64,000 bases of DNA from NCBI RefSeq assembly GCF_001421785.1, contig NZ_LMLB01000001.1, positions 787,497-851,496 of the forward strand, given 5' to 3'. Within the stretch, counting starts at the first letter, position 1. Each line of letters opens with the position of its first letter. Positions 45,459-55,223 of the stretch are shown here, one piece after another. The position numbers and the translations under genes were made by a program. Source of the DNA: Sphingomonas sp. Leaf33 (lineage in GTDB: Bacteria > Pseudomonadota > Alphaproteobacteria > Sphingomonadales > Sphingomonadaceae). Below the pieces are notes generated by a model. It did not search any database and was not told the DNA's origin. It was given only the letters and a program-made list of their open reading frames with translations.

Positions 45459-46262
45459 ATGACCATCCGCACCATCCTCGTCGACGACGAGCCGCTGGCG
45501 ATCCAGGGCCTCGAGCTGCGGCTCCAGGAATTCGACGATGTCGAGATCATCGACAAGTGCCAGAACGGCCGCGAGGCGATCAGCGCGATCAAGACGCACA
45601 AGCCAGACCTGGTCTTCCTCGACATCCAGATGCCCGGCTTCGACGGCTTTTCGGTCATCCAGGGCCTGATGGAAGTCGAGCCGCCGCTGTTCGTGTTCGT
45701 CACCGCCTACAGCGACCACGCGCTGAAGGCGTTCGAGGCGCAGGCGGTCGATTACCTGATGAAGCCGGTGGACGAGGCGCGCCTGGCCGACACGCTCGAC
45801 CGCGTCCGCCAGCGCCTGTCAGAAAAGCGCGGGGCGGAGGAAGTCGAAAAGCTGAAGGAAGTGCTGGCCGAGGTCGCGCCGGATTCGGTCGATGCGATGG
45901 CCGAGACCGGCGGCGGCGAGCCTGCGTCGAACCGCTTCGAAAAGCTCATCAACATCAAGGACCGCGGCAAGATCTTCCGCGTCGACGTCGACACGATCGA
46001 GGTCGTCGAGGCGGCGGGCGATTACATGTGCATCAAGACCGGCGACAACACGTTGATCCTGCGCCAGACGATGAAGGACCTGGAAAAGCGCCTGGACCCC
46101 CGCCGCTTCCAGCGCGTCCACCGCTCGACGATCGTCAACCTCGACCTCGTCCGCCAGGTGAAGCCGCACACCAACGGTGAATGCTTCCTGGTGCTCGATT
46201 CGGGGGGCCAAGTGAAGGTGTCGCGCAGCTATCGCGACGTGGTGGCGCGGTTCGTCCATTAG
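45459..46262 (+). CDS. LytTR-family response regulator
   Basis: A 267-residue regulator: receiver domain (IRTILVDDEPLAIQGLELRL ... LVFLDIQMPGFDGFSVIQ, phospho-acceptor Asp about 53, and the conserved Lys in LMKPVDEARL), a linker coiled segment (LSEKRGAEEVEKLKEVLAEV) and a C-terminal LytTR DNA-binding domain (FRVDVDTIEVVEAAGDYMCI ... RVHRSTIVNLDLVRQVKPHTNG). It should bind direct repeats upstream of target genes. Cognate of the preceding kinase, though the 66-base gap leaves room for independent initiation. Confidence 0.93.
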   Translation: MTIRTILVDDEPLAIQGLELRLQEFDDVEIIDKCQNGREAISAIKTHKPDLVFLDIQMPGFDGFSVIQGLMEVEPPLFVFVTAYSDHALKAFEAQAVDYLMKPVDEARLADTLDRVRQRLSEKRGAEEVEKLKEVLAEVAPDSVDAMAETGGGEPASNRFEKLINIKDRGKIFRVDVDTIEVVEAAGDYMCIKTGDNTLILRQTMKDLEKRLDPRRFQRVHRSTIVNLDLVRQVKPHTNGECFLVLDSGGQVKVSRSYRDVVARFVH

Positions 46263-46366
46263 GGCGCCGCAGGCTGTCACCGCATACCGGGAGACGGACG
46301 AGACATTGGTTGCGTTGGCGTGCTATATAGGTAATACACCGTTCGAATTCTAGCGAGGAACGGTTC

Positions 46367-47815
46367 ATGCTGCGCACCTGTCTTTCTCACCTTGCGGCCC
46401 CGTTCCTCGTCGCTGTTATCGCGACAGCGGCGCACGCTGCCGACGGCAAGCGCGTCGAAGCCCGCTTCGAACGGTCGGCTTGCGCCGTGGCCGTTGTGCC
46501 TGGCGAGCGGATCGAATGTGGCGTGCTGTCGGTGCCCGAGAACCGCCGCAAGGCGCGCAGTCGTACGATCCGATTGCCGGTAATGATCTTTCGCAGCACG
46601 GCTGCCGTCCCCGCGACCGACCCCATCGTCTATCTTCCCGGCGGGCCGGGGCTGAGTAGCATCGAAGGACGGACGACGGGCAAGGGAAACCCGTTCCTCG
46701 CTGAACGCGACCATATTCTGCTGGAAGGACGCGGTAACAGGTTCGCAAACCCCTCGCTTCCCTGTCCCGAGATAAATGCTCTGCAAGCCGCCAATGCGAC
46801 GCCGGCCGTCCAAATCGCGGCGGTAACACGGTGTCGATCGGCATTGATCGGATCGGGCATCGATTTGGATGGATACACGTCGGCCGAAGCCGCTGACGAC
46901 CTGGACGACCTGCGCCGGCTGCTGGGAATCCGACAGTGGAACCTGATCGGGTTTTCCTACGGTACGCGGCTCGCTCAGACGGTGCTGCAACGCCATCCCG
47001 AAGGAATTCGCAGCGTCGTGCTGGATTCCGTGCTGCCGATCGACGTCAACTATGATGAAATGGCGACGTCGGCTCTGCGGCGCGCTATTGATGCGATGAT
47101 CGATGCCTGCGCCGCCGATCCGGACTGCGACGGTCGCTACCCGGGGCTTCGCGAGCGCTTGGCCACGCTGGTCGCAGATGCCGACCGTAATGGCATACGC
47201 GCGCCGGATCGCATCTTGCGCGGCCGGGACGTCGTCGATGCCATCGCAACCGGTTTGCAACGACCAGGTGACATACCATCCCTACCCCGCATTATCAGCG
47301 AGGCAAGCGAAGGCCGGCTGACAGGCTTGCTGCCCTTGACCGAGCAGAACCCATCGAATTTCAACTGGGGACTGCGCCTGTCGATCTGGTGCAGCGAGGA
47401 AGTGCCGTTCGAGGCGCCCGTGCGGGTGGCCATGCAGGTTTCCCCGACGCTCGGCCTGGGCGGGGTGGATGGTCGCGCTGCTACGCCTGAAATGTGTGCC
47501 GCTTGGCGCGTGTCGTCGGCCGGATCGACCGCGAATGATCCGGTACGAGGTGACGTCCCGGTTCTCATTCTCGCTGGCGAGTTCGATCCGGTAACGCCTC
47601 CGGCATGGGGACGTCGCTTGCTCACCACGTTGCCCAATGCGCGGTTCGTGCAGTTTCCCGGCCAGTCTCACGGCGCGATGTTCAACCGGTGCGGGGGACA
47701 GATGACCCTGGCTTTCCTCCACGACCCTCGCGCGCCGCTGAACGGGGACTGCGTCGCGAAAACGCCGGGAATCGTCTTTTCCACCGACGGCGATGCCGGT
47801 CCGGGTAAGCGATAG
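46367..47815 (+). CDS. exported alpha/beta hydrolase (TAP-like)
   Basis: A 482-residue secreted enzyme with signal peptide ending at AHAADG. The alpha/beta hydrolase fold has an oxyanion region YLPGGPGLSS, nucleophile elbow IGFSYGTR (Ser near 198), the acid in LAGEFDPVTPP and catalytic His in PGQSHGAMF. Several disulfide-capable cysteines (e.g. RSACAVAV, SLPCPE, MIDACAADPDCDG) fit export. The C-terminal TAP-like region is that of tripeptidyl/proline-iminopeptidase-like hydrolases. Peptidase or esterase is likely; the substrate is unknown. Isolated in its orientation. Confidence 0.88.
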   Translation: MLRTCLSHLAAPFLVAVIATAAHAADGKRVEARFERSACAVAVVPGERIECGVLSVPENRRKARSRTIRLPVMIFRSTAAVPATDPIVYLPGGPGLSSIEGRTTGKGNPFLAERDHILLEGRGNRFANPSLPCPEINALQAANATPAVQIAAVTRCRSALIGSGIDLDGYTSAEAADDLDDLRRLLGIRQWNLIGFSYGTRLAQTVLQRHPEGIRSVVLDSVLPIDVNYDEMATSALRRAIDAMIDACAADPDCDGRYPGLRERLATLVADADRNGIRAPDRILRGRDVVDAIATGLQRPGDIPSLPRIISEASEGRLTGLLPLTEQNPSNFNWGLRLSIWCSEEVPFEAPVRVAMQVSPTLGLGGVDGRAATPEMCAAWRVSSAGSTANDPVRGDVPVLILAGEFDPVTPPAWGRRLLTTLPNARFVQFPGQSHGAMFNRCGGQMTLAFLHDPRAPLNGDCVAKTPGIVFSTDGDAGPGKR

Positions 47816-47827
47816 ACAGGCGTACCC

Positions 47828-49117
47828 TCACCCCAGGATGTGCATCCACATCGGCTCGCCCGACAGGCTCTGCGAACCGCGCAGCTTCTCCAGCGCCTGG
47901 GCGACGCAGCGTTCCGGCCCTTCATGGGTAACGATCGCGACGAGCACGTGGCCGTCGCTGTTCGCGCCGCGCTGGATCAGGCTTTCGATCGACACGCCGG
48001 CGTCGCGCATCGCGGCGGCGATTTCGGCCAGCACGCCGACCTTGTCGACGACGGCGAAGCGCAGGTACGCACGGCCGCGGCGTTCGCCGGTGTCGGCGGG
48101 GGCGGGATGGGCGAGCGCGGAGGCGGGCATGGCGAAGGCCGAGCCGAATTCCCCACGGGCGATGTCGATCAGGTCGGCGACGACGGCCGATGCGGTCGGA
48201 CCGTCGCCCGCGCCGCGGCCCTGGAAGAACAGGCGGCCGACGAAATTGCCATCGGCGACGACCGCGTTAAGCGAGCCCGTCGTGTGCGCCAGCGGGTGGT
48301 CAAGGGGTACCAGATGCGGGTGGACGCGCTGGAACAGGCCATGGGCGTCCGCCTCCGCCACGCCGACCAGCCGCACGCGATAGCCGAGTGCCGCCGCTTC
48401 GGCGATATCGGCGCCCAGCACGTGGCGGATGCCGGTGATGGCGACATCGCCAAATGCCGGTTGCGTGCCAAAGGCAAGCGCGGCCAGCAGCGACAATTTG
48501 TGCGCGGCATCGACGCCGTCGATGTCGAAGCTGGGGTCGGCCTCGGCATAGCCCAGTCCTTGCGCCTCGTTCAGCACTTCGGCGAAGTCGCGGCCCTCGG
48601 CCTCCATCTTGCTCAGGATGAAATTGCAGGTGCCGTTGAGGATGCCGTAGACGCGCTCGATCGCGTTGGCGGCCGCACCCTCGCGCAGGCCCTTCACGAC
48701 GGGCACGCCGCCGGCGACCGCGGCTTCGAATTTCAACGCGGCGTTCTGCGCCTCGGCGGCTTCGGCGAGTTCCAGGCCGTGGTGGGCGAGCATCGCCTTG
48801 TTGGCGGTAACGAACGCCTTGCCCGCGGCAAGCGTCTTGCGCGCGAGGGTCAGGGCAGGGCCGTCCGATCCGCCAATCAGCTCGACGACGACATCGGCGC
48901 GGGGGTGCGCGGCGAGTTCGGTGGTGTCGTCGATCCAGTCGAAGCGGCCAAGGTCGACGCCGCGGTCCTTCGTGCGGTCGCGCGCGGAAACGGCGACGAC
49001 TTCGATGGCGCGACCGGCGCGGCGCTCGATCAGCTCACGGTTGGCATCGAGCAGGCGGATGACGCCGCCGCCCACGGTGCCCAGACCCGCCAGTGCGACT
49101 TTCAACGACTCCGCCAT
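47828..49117 (-). CDS. hom: homoserine dehydrogenase
   Basis: A 429-residue NAD(P)H-dependent enzyme that reduces aspartate semialdehyde to homoserine for Thr/Met synthesis. The Rossmann domain opens with VALAGLGTVGGGVIRLL, the catalytic region is ANKAMLAHH and GTCNFILSKMEAEGRDFAEVL with GYAEADPSFDIDGVDAAHK, and a C-terminal ACT domain (VLAEIAAAMRDAGVSIESLIQRG) gives threonine feedback. ATG 49117 (MAESLK) is used since the longer frame adds unrelated residues. Monocistronic. Confidence 0.96.
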   Translation of the reverse strand: MAESLKVALAGLGTVGGGVIRLLDANRELIERRAGRAIEVVAVSARDRTKDRGVDLGRFDWIDDTTELAAHPRADVVVELIGGSDGPALTLARKTLAAGKAFVTANKAMLAHHGLELAEAAEAQNAALKFEAAVAGGVPVVKGLREGAAANAIERVYGILNGTCNFILSKMEAEGRDFAEVLNEAQGLGYAEADPSFDIDGVDAAHKLSLLAALAFGTQPAFGDVAITGIRHVLGADIAEAAALGYRVRLVGVAEADAHGLFQRVHPHLVPLDHPLAHTTGSLNAVVADGNFVGRLFFQGRGAGDGPTASAVVADLIDIARGEFGSAFAMPASALAHPAPADTGERRGRAYLRFAVVDKVGVLAEIAAAMRDAGVSIESLIQRGANSDGHVLVAIVTHEGPERCVAQALEKLRGSQSLSGEPMWMHILG

Positions 49118-49191
49118 GCAATCCCCCATCAACGACGGGGGATCGCCTAGCGGCTCGACAGACCCCGGCACAAGGCCGCGGTCGCATAGAT

Positions 49192-50145
49192 TTACTTCTT
49201 GATGAGCCCGATCTCGACCAGCCGCTCGTGCAGGTAATCGTGGCTGCTGATCGGCGTTTCGTAGCGGTTGGGGCGATCGGCGGTGATCGTGCCCGGCAGC
49301 GTCTCGATCATGAAATCGGGCGCGGGGTGGAGGAAATAGGGCATCGAATAGCGCGAGAAGCCGCGGCGTTCGGGGGCGGGATTGACCACGCGGTGGGTGG
49401 TCGAGGGCAGGACGTGGTTGGTCAGCCGCTGGAGCATGTCGCCGACATTGACAACCATCGCGCCGGCCGGCGGCTTGACCGGCAGCCAGGTGCCGTTCTT
49501 TTCGAGAAGTTCGAGGCCCGCTTCCTCGGCGCCGAGCAGCAGCGTGATGAGGTTGATGTCCTCATGCGCGCCGGCACGGACTTCGGGAGCGTCGGCGGGG
49601 ACGGGCGGGTAGTGGAGCAGGCGTAGCACCGAATTGCCGTCCTCCACCGCATGTTCGAACCAGTCCTTGTCGAGATTCAGGTGGAGAGCGATCGCCGAGA
49701 GCAGGCGCAAGCCCGCGTCGTCCAGCGCCTTGAACAGGTCGAGGAACGTGTCGCGGAAGCCTTCAGGGCGGTCGGGCCACAGGTTCGCGGGCATGTGGCT
49801 TTCGAAGCGGTGGCCTTTGGCCAGTTCGCGACCGACGTGCCAGAATTCCTTCAGGTCGACATGAGACGCGCCCTTGGCGATTTCGGTCTTGAACGGCGTG
49901 TAGCCGCGCGCGCCGCCGCCGCCCTCGACGAAGAATTTCCGCTTTTCCTCCTCGGGCAGATCGAAGAACGCCTTGGTCATCGCCCAGGCGCGCTCGACCA
50001 CGTCGTCCGGCACGCCGTGGTTGGACACCATCGCAAAGCCGAACCGTTCGAACGATTCGCCGAGCGCGCGGGCGAAGCCCTGCGGGTCGGCGGCCTGCTC
50101 GCTCATGTCGAGCAGCGGAACCTGGGCCTGGGGAGTGTCGAGCAT
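49192..50145 (-). CDS. 2OG-Fe(II) oxygenase, isopenicillin N synthase family
   Basis: A 317-residue oxygenase: DIOX_N region (VPLLDMSEQAADPQGFARAL, FAMVSNHGVP) and the double-stranded beta-helix with the iron triad H-x-D ... H in AHEDINLITLLLG and TTHRVVNP, plus the 2-oxoglutarate Arg in RYSMPYF. Members hydroxylate or cyclise small molecules; in proteobacteria the broad family has few defined substrates. ATG 50145 removes a low-complexity extension that runs into the repeats. A convergent gene-free stretch with palindromic repeats follows on its 5' side. Confidence 0.88.
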   Translation of the reverse strand: MLDTPQAQVPLLDMSEQAADPQGFARALGESFERFGFAMVSNHGVPDDVVERAWAMTKAFFDLPEEEKRKFFVEGGGGARGYTPFKTEIAKGASHVDLKEFWHVGRELAKGHRFESHMPANLWPDRPEGFRDTFLDLFKALDDAGLRLLSAIALHLNLDKDWFEHAVEDGNSVLRLLHYPPVPADAPEVRAGAHEDINLITLLLGAEEAGLELLEKNGTWLPVKPPAGAMVVNVGDMLQRLTNHVLPSTTHRVVNPAPERRGFSRYSMPYFLHPAPDFMIETLPGTITADRPNRYETPISSHDYLHERLVEIGLIKK

Positions 50146-50379
50146 ATCGTTACGAATCCTGAGAGAATTATCGCGGGGATATAGTGGATTGTGCGTGCAC
50201 TCTCCACCCTCGTCCCCGCGAAGGCGGGGACCCATCTCCCGGACGGGCCTGCACTACGACCGCGGTATGGCGGGCGCGCTCAGGGGATGGGCCCCCACCT
50301 GCGCGGGGGCGACAACGATAGGAAGGCGTCGGGCAATCCCGCGCTCCGTGGGCCCCCGCCTGCGCGGGGGCGACGGGGT
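50146..50379. repeat. intergenic palindromic repeat cluster
   Basis: Contains a 36-base repeat CGTCCCCGCGAAGGCGGGGA... (50211-50246) that recurs, with one change, at 55124-55159, and two copies of a related hairpin with CCCCxCCTGCGCGGGGGCGAC at about 50288-50313 and 50351-50374. Each forms a stable stem. They are dispersed intergenic repeats with no coding bias; frames through them give [13 protein letters not shown] translated strings. Confidence 0.7.
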
Positions 50380-51702
50380 TCAGATCGCGTCGAGTGCCGC
50401 TTCGAAATCGGCGATCAGATCGTCGGCGTCCTCGACCCCGATCGAGATACGCACCAGCGAATCGGTGATGCCGAGCGCATCCTTGCGCTCCTGCGGCACC
50501 GACAGATGGGTCATGCCGGCCGGGTGCGACGCCAGCGTCTCGGTACCGCCCAGGCTGACCGCCAGCTTGGCGATCTTCAGGTTGTCGAGGAACGCGAACG
50601 CTTCCGTCTCGCCGCCCTTCAGGTACAGCGAGAAGGTCGATCCGGCACCGGTGCAGTTGCGGCGATAGATGTCGGCCTGACGCGCGTCGGGGCCGTCTTC
50701 CAGGAAGCCGAGATAGCCGACGCGGTCGACCTTGGGGTGATCGCGCAGGAAGGCGCAGACCTTTGCCGCATTCTCGCCGGCGCGACTCATGCGAAGTTCC
50801 AGCGTCTCGAGGCTGCGCAGCAGCATCCAGGCGGTGTTGGGGTCGCAAATCGTGCCGATGGTGTTGCGCATCATGCGGATCGTGTTGATGTGCGCCTTCG
50901 ACCCCAGCACGCCGCCCGCGACCAGGTCGCTGTGGCCGCCTGCATACTTCGTCAGCGAATATACGACCAGGTCGGCGCCTTGGCGCATCGGCTGTGCCCA
51001 GAGCGGGCCAAGGAAGGTGTTGTCGATCGCGATCGGCGGGCGGTTATCGCCGGTGAAGATCGCGTCACGCGCGGCGGCCACCGCCTCGACATCGACCAAA
51101 GCGTTGGTCGGGTTGGCCGGACTCTCGAGGTAGATCAGCGCGACGTCGCCGCTGGCCTTGGCCTGTTCCAGAACGCGATCGATCTCCTCGCGCGTCGCGC
51201 CGGCCGGGAAGTCGAGCCACTTCACCCCGAACTTGCCGAGGATGCGGCCGATCAGCGTCTCGGTCGCGGCATAGAGCGGTCCCGAATGGACGATCGTGTC
51301 GCCGGGCTTCACCATCGCCAGGAACAGCGTCGCGATCGCCGACATGCCGGACGAGAAGGCGAGGGCATCCTCCGCTTCTTCCCAGATCGCCAGGCGATCC
51401 TCGAGGATTTCCTGGTTCGGCCCGTTGAAGCGCGAATAGACCAGGCCCTCGGCCCCGCCCGGACGCTTGCCGGTCACGCCCTCGAAATGGCGCTTGCCCG
51501 CCGCGGCGTTCGGGAAGACGAACGTCGAGGTCATGAAGATCGGGGGTTTCAGCGATCCTTCGCTCAGCATCGGGTCGTAGCCATGGCCCATCATCATGGT
51601 CGCGGGCTTCAGCTTGCGGCCGCCGATCGTCTTCGGGCCGGGATCGCCCTTGCCCTGCGGGGCGGGGACGCCGGTCACTTCGGCTTCGGTGTTGTCGGCC
51701 AT
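50380..51702 (-). CDS. Cys/Met metabolism PLP-dependent enzyme (MetB/MegL family)
   Basis: A 440-residue PLP-dependent enzyme of the trans-sulfuration family. The PLP lysine is in VYSLTKYAGGHSD, the phosphate-binding region YLESPANPTNALVDVEAVA, and the C-terminal half has SLGGTETLASHPAGMTH. The 40-residue N-terminal extension is not in E. coli MetB. It could be cystathionine gamma-synthase, methionine gamma-lyase or O-acylhomoserine sulfhydrylase; the sequence alone does not settle it. Stands alone between the oxygenase and pgeF. Confidence 0.9.
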   Translation of the reverse strand: MADNTEAEVTGVPAPQGKGDPGPKTIGGRKLKPATMMMGHGYDPMLSEGSLKPPIFMTSTFVFPNAAAGKRHFEGVTGKRPGGAEGLVYSRFNGPNQEILEDRLAIWEEAEDALAFSSGMSAIATLFLAMVKPGDTIVHSGPLYAATETLIGRILGKFGVKWLDFPAGATREEIDRVLEQAKASGDVALIYLESPANPTNALVDVEAVAAARDAIFTGDNRPPIAIDNTFLGPLWAQPMRQGADLVVYSLTKYAGGHSDLVAGGVLGSKAHINTIRMMRNTIGTICDPNTAWMLLRSLETLELRMSRAGENAAKVCAFLRDHPKVDRVGYLGFLEDGPDARQADIYRRNCTGAGSTFSLYLKGGETEAFAFLDNLKIAKLAVSLGGTETLASHPAGMTHLSVPQERKDALGITDSLVRISIGVEDADDLIADFEAALDAI

Positions 51703-51748
51703 GTCTGTTCTCCGAATTCAAATGTCCGGGCCGGCTTAGTCGATCGTA

Positions 51749-52519
51749 TCACTCGTTACCAGTTAGCCCGATGATGCTGATCTGGCGGCCCGCGTCGCCT
51801 GCGGCACGGTGCGTCGCGCGTCGGTAGCTGAAGAAGCGCGTGTCGTCGGCGTAGGTGTCCGCGCCGACGATCTCGACCCTGCGGACGCCGGCACGGGCCA
51901 GGCGGTGGGCGACATAGCCGGCGAGGTCGAACATCGCGTGGCCTGCGCCTGCGTCGCGGAAGAAGCGATCGGACCCGTCGTCCTCGGCGGCGAAACGCTG
52001 GCGGAAGGCGTCGTCGACTTCGTAGTTCGCTTGCGCGATGCACGGGCCGATCGCGGTGACGAGTCGGCCGCGGTCGGCACCCAGCGTTTCCATCGTCAGC
52101 AGCGTCGAATCGGTGATGCCGCCGACCGCGCCCTTCCAGCCCGCATGGGCCGCGCCGACGACACCGGCGGCGGTGTCGGCGAACAGCACGGGCGCGCAGT
52201 CCGCGGTCAGGATGCCGAGTGCGATGCCGGGGCGGTTGGTGACCAGCGCGTCGGCGTGCGGGCGGACGGTGGGATCGAACCCGTCGAGCACCGCGACCGC
52301 GTCCGCGCCGTGGACCTGGTACAGCCCGACCAGTTGTGCGCCGGGCACGACGGCCTCTGCGGCGCGGCGGCGATTTTCGGCAACCTTGGCCGGGTCGTCG
52401 TGCGAGCCGATGCCGCAGTTGAGGCTGGCATAAGGGCCTTCCGATACGCCGCCCGAGCGGGTCAGGAAGCCGTGTGCGACGCCCTCCAGAGCCCGGGCGC
52501 GGATGACCTCGACGCTCAT
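51749..52519 (-). CDS. pgeF: peptidoglycan editing factor PgeF (multicopper polyphenol oxidase family)
   Basis: A 256-residue YlmD/YfiH-type protein that hydrolyses mis-incorporated L-Ser muropeptides in the current view of the family. The metal/active-site residues are in HGADAVAVLD (His), LTADCAPVLF (Cys) and GAAHAGWKGAVGG (His), with the conserved GPCI and FFSYRR motifs. ATG 52519 overlaps the GNAT gene stop by four bases. The block lgt - methyltransferase - GNAT - pgeF transcribes as a unit. Confidence 0.92.
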   Translation of the reverse strand: MSVEVIRARALEGVAHGFLTRSGGVSEGPYASLNCGIGSHDDPAKVAENRRRAAEAVVPGAQLVGLYQVHGADAVAVLDGFDPTVRPHADALVTNRPGIALGILTADCAPVLFADTAAGVVGAAHAGWKGAVGGITDSTLLTMETLGADRGRLVTAIGPCIAQANYEVDDAFRQRFAAEDDGSDRFFRDAGAGHAMFDLAGYVAHRLARAGVRRVEIVGADTYADDTRFFSYRRATHRAAGDAGRQISIIGLTGNE

Positions 52520-53031
52520 AGCGCCAGCACCATCAGCCGGTCCTCGTCGATCTGGTCGCCCACCGGAAAGTCGTATCGGCCGACATCGACGAACCCGTAG
52601 CGTTCGTAGAAGCGCTTGGCCCGGTGATTGTCGACATAGACCGACAGCGCGAGCGTATCGGCGCCGAACCCGCGCGCCGCCCCGATCGCCCAGTCGAGCA
52701 GGGCGGGGCCGACGCCGTCGCCGTGATGGGTGCCCGCGACATAGAGCTGGTAGAGTTCGACCGCGTTGGCGTCCTCCGCCTGGGGAAAGGGCAGGGCGTT
52801 GGGGCCGATCTTGGCAAAGCCGACGATGTGGCCGGCATCGGTTGCGAGGCGAATGGTAAAGGCCGGGTCGCCGATCTGGCTCGGCAAGCCGGCGGGCCCG
52901 AACGCCCGATCCAGGAACATCGCGAGATTTTCGGGCGAATAGAGCGTCGCGAACGTGTCGGTGAAACAGCCTCGCGCCATCGCGGCCAGTTCCTGGCCGT
53001 CGCCGGGCACGGCGTCGCGATACTCGATCAC
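52516..53031 (-). CDS. GNAT-family N-acetyltransferase
   Basis: A 171-residue acetyltransferase with the acetyl-CoA site VELYQLYVAGTHHGDGVGPALLDWAIG (about residues 92-118) and a late conserved strand LSVYVDNHRAKRFYERYGFV. Substrate not determined. The GTG start at 53031 overlaps the preceding gene by four bases (GTGA) and its stop overlaps pgeF by four bases, so it is coupled both ways. Confidence 0.88.
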   Translation of the reverse strand: MIEYRDAVPGDGQELAAMARGCFTDTFATLYSPENLAMFLDRAFGPAGLPSQIGDPAFTIRLATDAGHIVGFAKIGPNALPFPQAEDANAVELYQLYVAGTHHGDGVGPALLDWAIGAARGFGADTLALSVYVDNHRAKRFYERYGFVDVGRYDFPVGDQIDEDRLMVLAL

Positions 53032-54107
53032 GGGAATCCTGCGGGCTTGGGCCAGCCGGGCGCGGTGACGGCGATCACGCCGAACAGATCGCCCATCTCG
53101 CCGTCGTTGACCAGCCGGTTTCGCTGGACGATGACGTCCGCACCGCCCTTCGCCGACAGGGTCGCGGCGCGCGCATCGATGCCCAGCGCGCGCAGGAAAT
53201 CGCCCTGGCTGACGGGGCCGTGGACCTCGGCCCCCTCGGCGCGGGCGGCTTCGCTCAGCGTCGCGAAATCGACGTGCGCGGTCAGGTCCGCCTCGCCCGG
53301 CGTATCGAAGGGATTGGCCGGCGCATGGCCCTTCACCGCCTGCAAGGTCTCGCCGATCGTGGGGCCTTCGTAGCCATAGTCGATGACCAGCGCCGCGCCC
53401 CCCTGCGCGACGATCCGCTGCGCCAGCGCGCGCATCGCCGCGACGCCCGCGGGCGAGGTTTCCAGGATCGAGCCGTCCGGCGCGTCGCGGAGATTTTCAG
53501 GGATGATCGGGTCGAAGATCGTGTTGCCGACGACCGGCAGGAACAATGTGTCCTGGCAGGCGACCAGCCGCTCGCGCCAACCCTCGACCGTCTTGACCAG
53601 TTGCCGGATCGGCAGCGCATCGAAGAATTCGTTGGCGACACAGATCAGCGGGCGATCGTCGGGCAGGCCGACGATGTCCATGCACCATTCGGCCGTGGGC
53701 ACGCGCTTCACCTGTTCGGCGCGCAGGACGGGCGAGGTTTCAACGAACTGGACGCCGGGCGCGAATCCCGTCGTGCCCATCACCCGCAATGCGTCCGCCG
53801 CCAGCGTGCCGCGGCCGGGGCCGAACTCGACATAGTCCGCCGCCGGACGTCCCGCACGCTCCCACAGGTCGGCGACCCAAGCACCGACCAGCTCGCCGAA
53901 CATCTGGCTGATTTCCGGCGCGGTGGTGAAGTCGCCGCGCGTGCCCAGCGGATCGCGCGTCGCGTAATAATGCGCGTTCGCCGCCCCCATGAACTGCGAC
54001 AGCGAGATCGCACCGCCCAGCGTGATCGCGCGGGCGAGCCGTTCGGGCAGCTGCTCTTCCGCCGCGTTCTGCACGCGGGCTGCGGGATCGGGCACAGACA
54101 AGCTCAC
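53028..54107 (-). CDS. MidA/NDUFAF7-like SAM-dependent methyltransferase
   Basis: A 359-residue protein of the DUF185 family, related to NDUFAF7, which methylates an arginine of a complex I subunit in mitochondria. Conserved parts are [32 protein letters not shown], the SAM site [17 protein letters not shown], the NEFFDALP block ([12 protein letters not shown]) and [11 protein letters not shown] is replaced by GTG at 54107, which overlaps the lgt stop by four bases. It is likely to act on a complex I subunit in this aerobic bacterium too. Confidence 0.9.
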   Translation of the reverse strand: MSLSVPDPAARVQNAAEEQLPERLARAITLGGAISLSQFMGAANAHYYATRDPLGTRGDFTTAPEISQMFGELVGAWVADLWERAGRPAADYVEFGPGRGTLAADALRVMGTTGFAPGVQFVETSPVLRAEQVKRVPTAEWCMDIVGLPDDRPLICVANEFFDALPIRQLVKTVEGWRERLVACQDTLFLPVVGNTIFDPIIPENLRDAPDGSILETSPAGVAAMRALAQRIVAQGGAALVIDYGYEGPTIGETLQAVKGHAPANPFDTPGEADLTAHVDFATLSEAARAEGAEVHGPVSQGDFLRALGIDARAATLSAKGGADVIVQRNRLVNDGEMGDLFGVIAVTAPGWPKPAGFP

Positions 54108-54973
54108 GCGATGCTCGGCCCGCCCGCGATCGGCTCGACCCGGGTGCGACGGCCCTTGGCGGTCCACATCAGGTACAGGCCGACGACGATCATCGGCAGA
54201 CACAGAATCTGTCCCATGTGCAGCACGTTGGCGAAGAAGGTGCCTTCGAACTGGCGGTCGGGTTCGCGGAAGAATTCGATGAACAGGCGGGCCGCGCCGA
54301 AGAACGCCAGACCGGTGCCGACCAGGAACCCTGGCTTGTAGCGCGAATCGGTCTTCCAGAAGAGCCACGACAGCAGGACGAACAGCAGCAGGCCCTCGCC
54401 AAACGCCTCGTACAGCTGGCTCGGGTGGCGGGCGGGGTCGGCGCCGAATTCGACCGTGCGCGGGAAGACGATCGCCCACGGCACATCCGTCGGCTTGCCC
54501 CACAGCTCGCCGTTGTTGAAATTGGCGAGTCGTCCGAAGAACTGGCCGATCGGCGCGACGCACGCGACATAGTCGCATACCCGCAGCATCGACAGTTTCT
54601 CGCGCCGGCAGATCCACCAGATCGCCAGCAGCACGCCGATCAGCCCGCCGTGGAACGACATGCCGCCGTCCCACAGGCGCAGCACGCTGATCGGCTCCAG
54701 GATCATCCTGGGCTGGTAGAACAGGACATAGCCGATCCGCCCGCCCAGGATGATGCCGATCGTGGCGTAGAAGGCGAGGTCATCGACATGGCGCCGCCCC
54801 ATCGGTGCACCCGGTTGGTCGACCAGCTTCATCAGGTACCACCAGCCGAGCAGGATGCCGGAGATATAGGCGAGCGAATACCATTTCAGCGTGAAGAAGC
54901 CGAGGTCGAGAGCGACGGGGCTCAATCCCAGGTCCTCGAACCGGATATGGCCGGCGGCGGCATCGGCAAGCAT
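54104..54973 (-). CDS. lgt: prolipoprotein diacylglyceryl transferase
   Basis: A 289-residue inner-membrane enzyme that transfers diacylglycerol from phosphatidylglycerol to the lipobox cysteine of prolipoproteins. It has seven helices, the Lgt signature [17 protein letters not shown] (around residue 150), and the catalytic region [11 protein letters not shown] with [16 protein letters not shown] 54973 gives the expected length. First gene of the lgt - methyltransferase - GNAT - pgeF unit. Confidence 0.95.
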   Translation of the reverse strand: MLADAAAGHIRFEDLGLSPVALDLGFFTLKWYSLAYISGILLGWWYLMKLVDQPGAPMGRRHVDDLAFYATIGIILGGRIGYVLFYQPRMILEPISVLRLWDGGMSFHGGLIGVLLAIWWICRREKLSMLRVCDYVACVAPIGQFFGRLANFNNGELWGKPTDVPWAIVFPRTVEFGADPARHPSQLYEAFGEGLLLFVLLSWLFWKTDSRYKPGFLVGTGLAFFGAARLFIEFFREPDRQFEGTFFANVLHMGQILCLPMIVVGLYLMWTAKGRRTRVEPIAGGPSIA

Positions 54974-55123
54974 GAGCAGCAGCAAGGGCGCGGTTCCCGC
55001 AAATTGGTGTTGGGCTTCCTCTAGCGGGGGCCGGCGGCGGGCGATAGAGCGGGGTGGATGCTGGCTGCCGCTGCTCCTTCGATGACGTTGCACATCTTGC
55101 TGCCCGCGTTCGTCTCTTGCCGT

Positions 55124-55159
55124 CGTCCCCGCGCAGGCGGGGACCCATCTCCCGGACGG
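55124..55159. repeat. dispersed 36-base palindromic repeat, second copy
   Basis: CGTCCCCGCGCAGGCGGGGA followed by the same sixteen bases as at 50231-50246. One difference (C for A) from the copy at 50211-50246. A second, unrelated-looking hairpin TTCCCGC-CTTT-GCGGGAA follows at 55185-55202. Lies in the lgt / molybdopterin-subunit divergent gap. Confidence 0.75.
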
Positions 55160-55223
55160 CCCTCCTGGCGAGCGGAGGTGATGGATTCCCGCCTTTGCGG
55201 GAATGACGGACGAGAGGGTGGGT

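Noticed and set aside
50260..50380. CRISPR array from the GC-rich repeats
   Set aside because: The repeats are palindromic, unevenly spaced and too few, and no cas genes are present.
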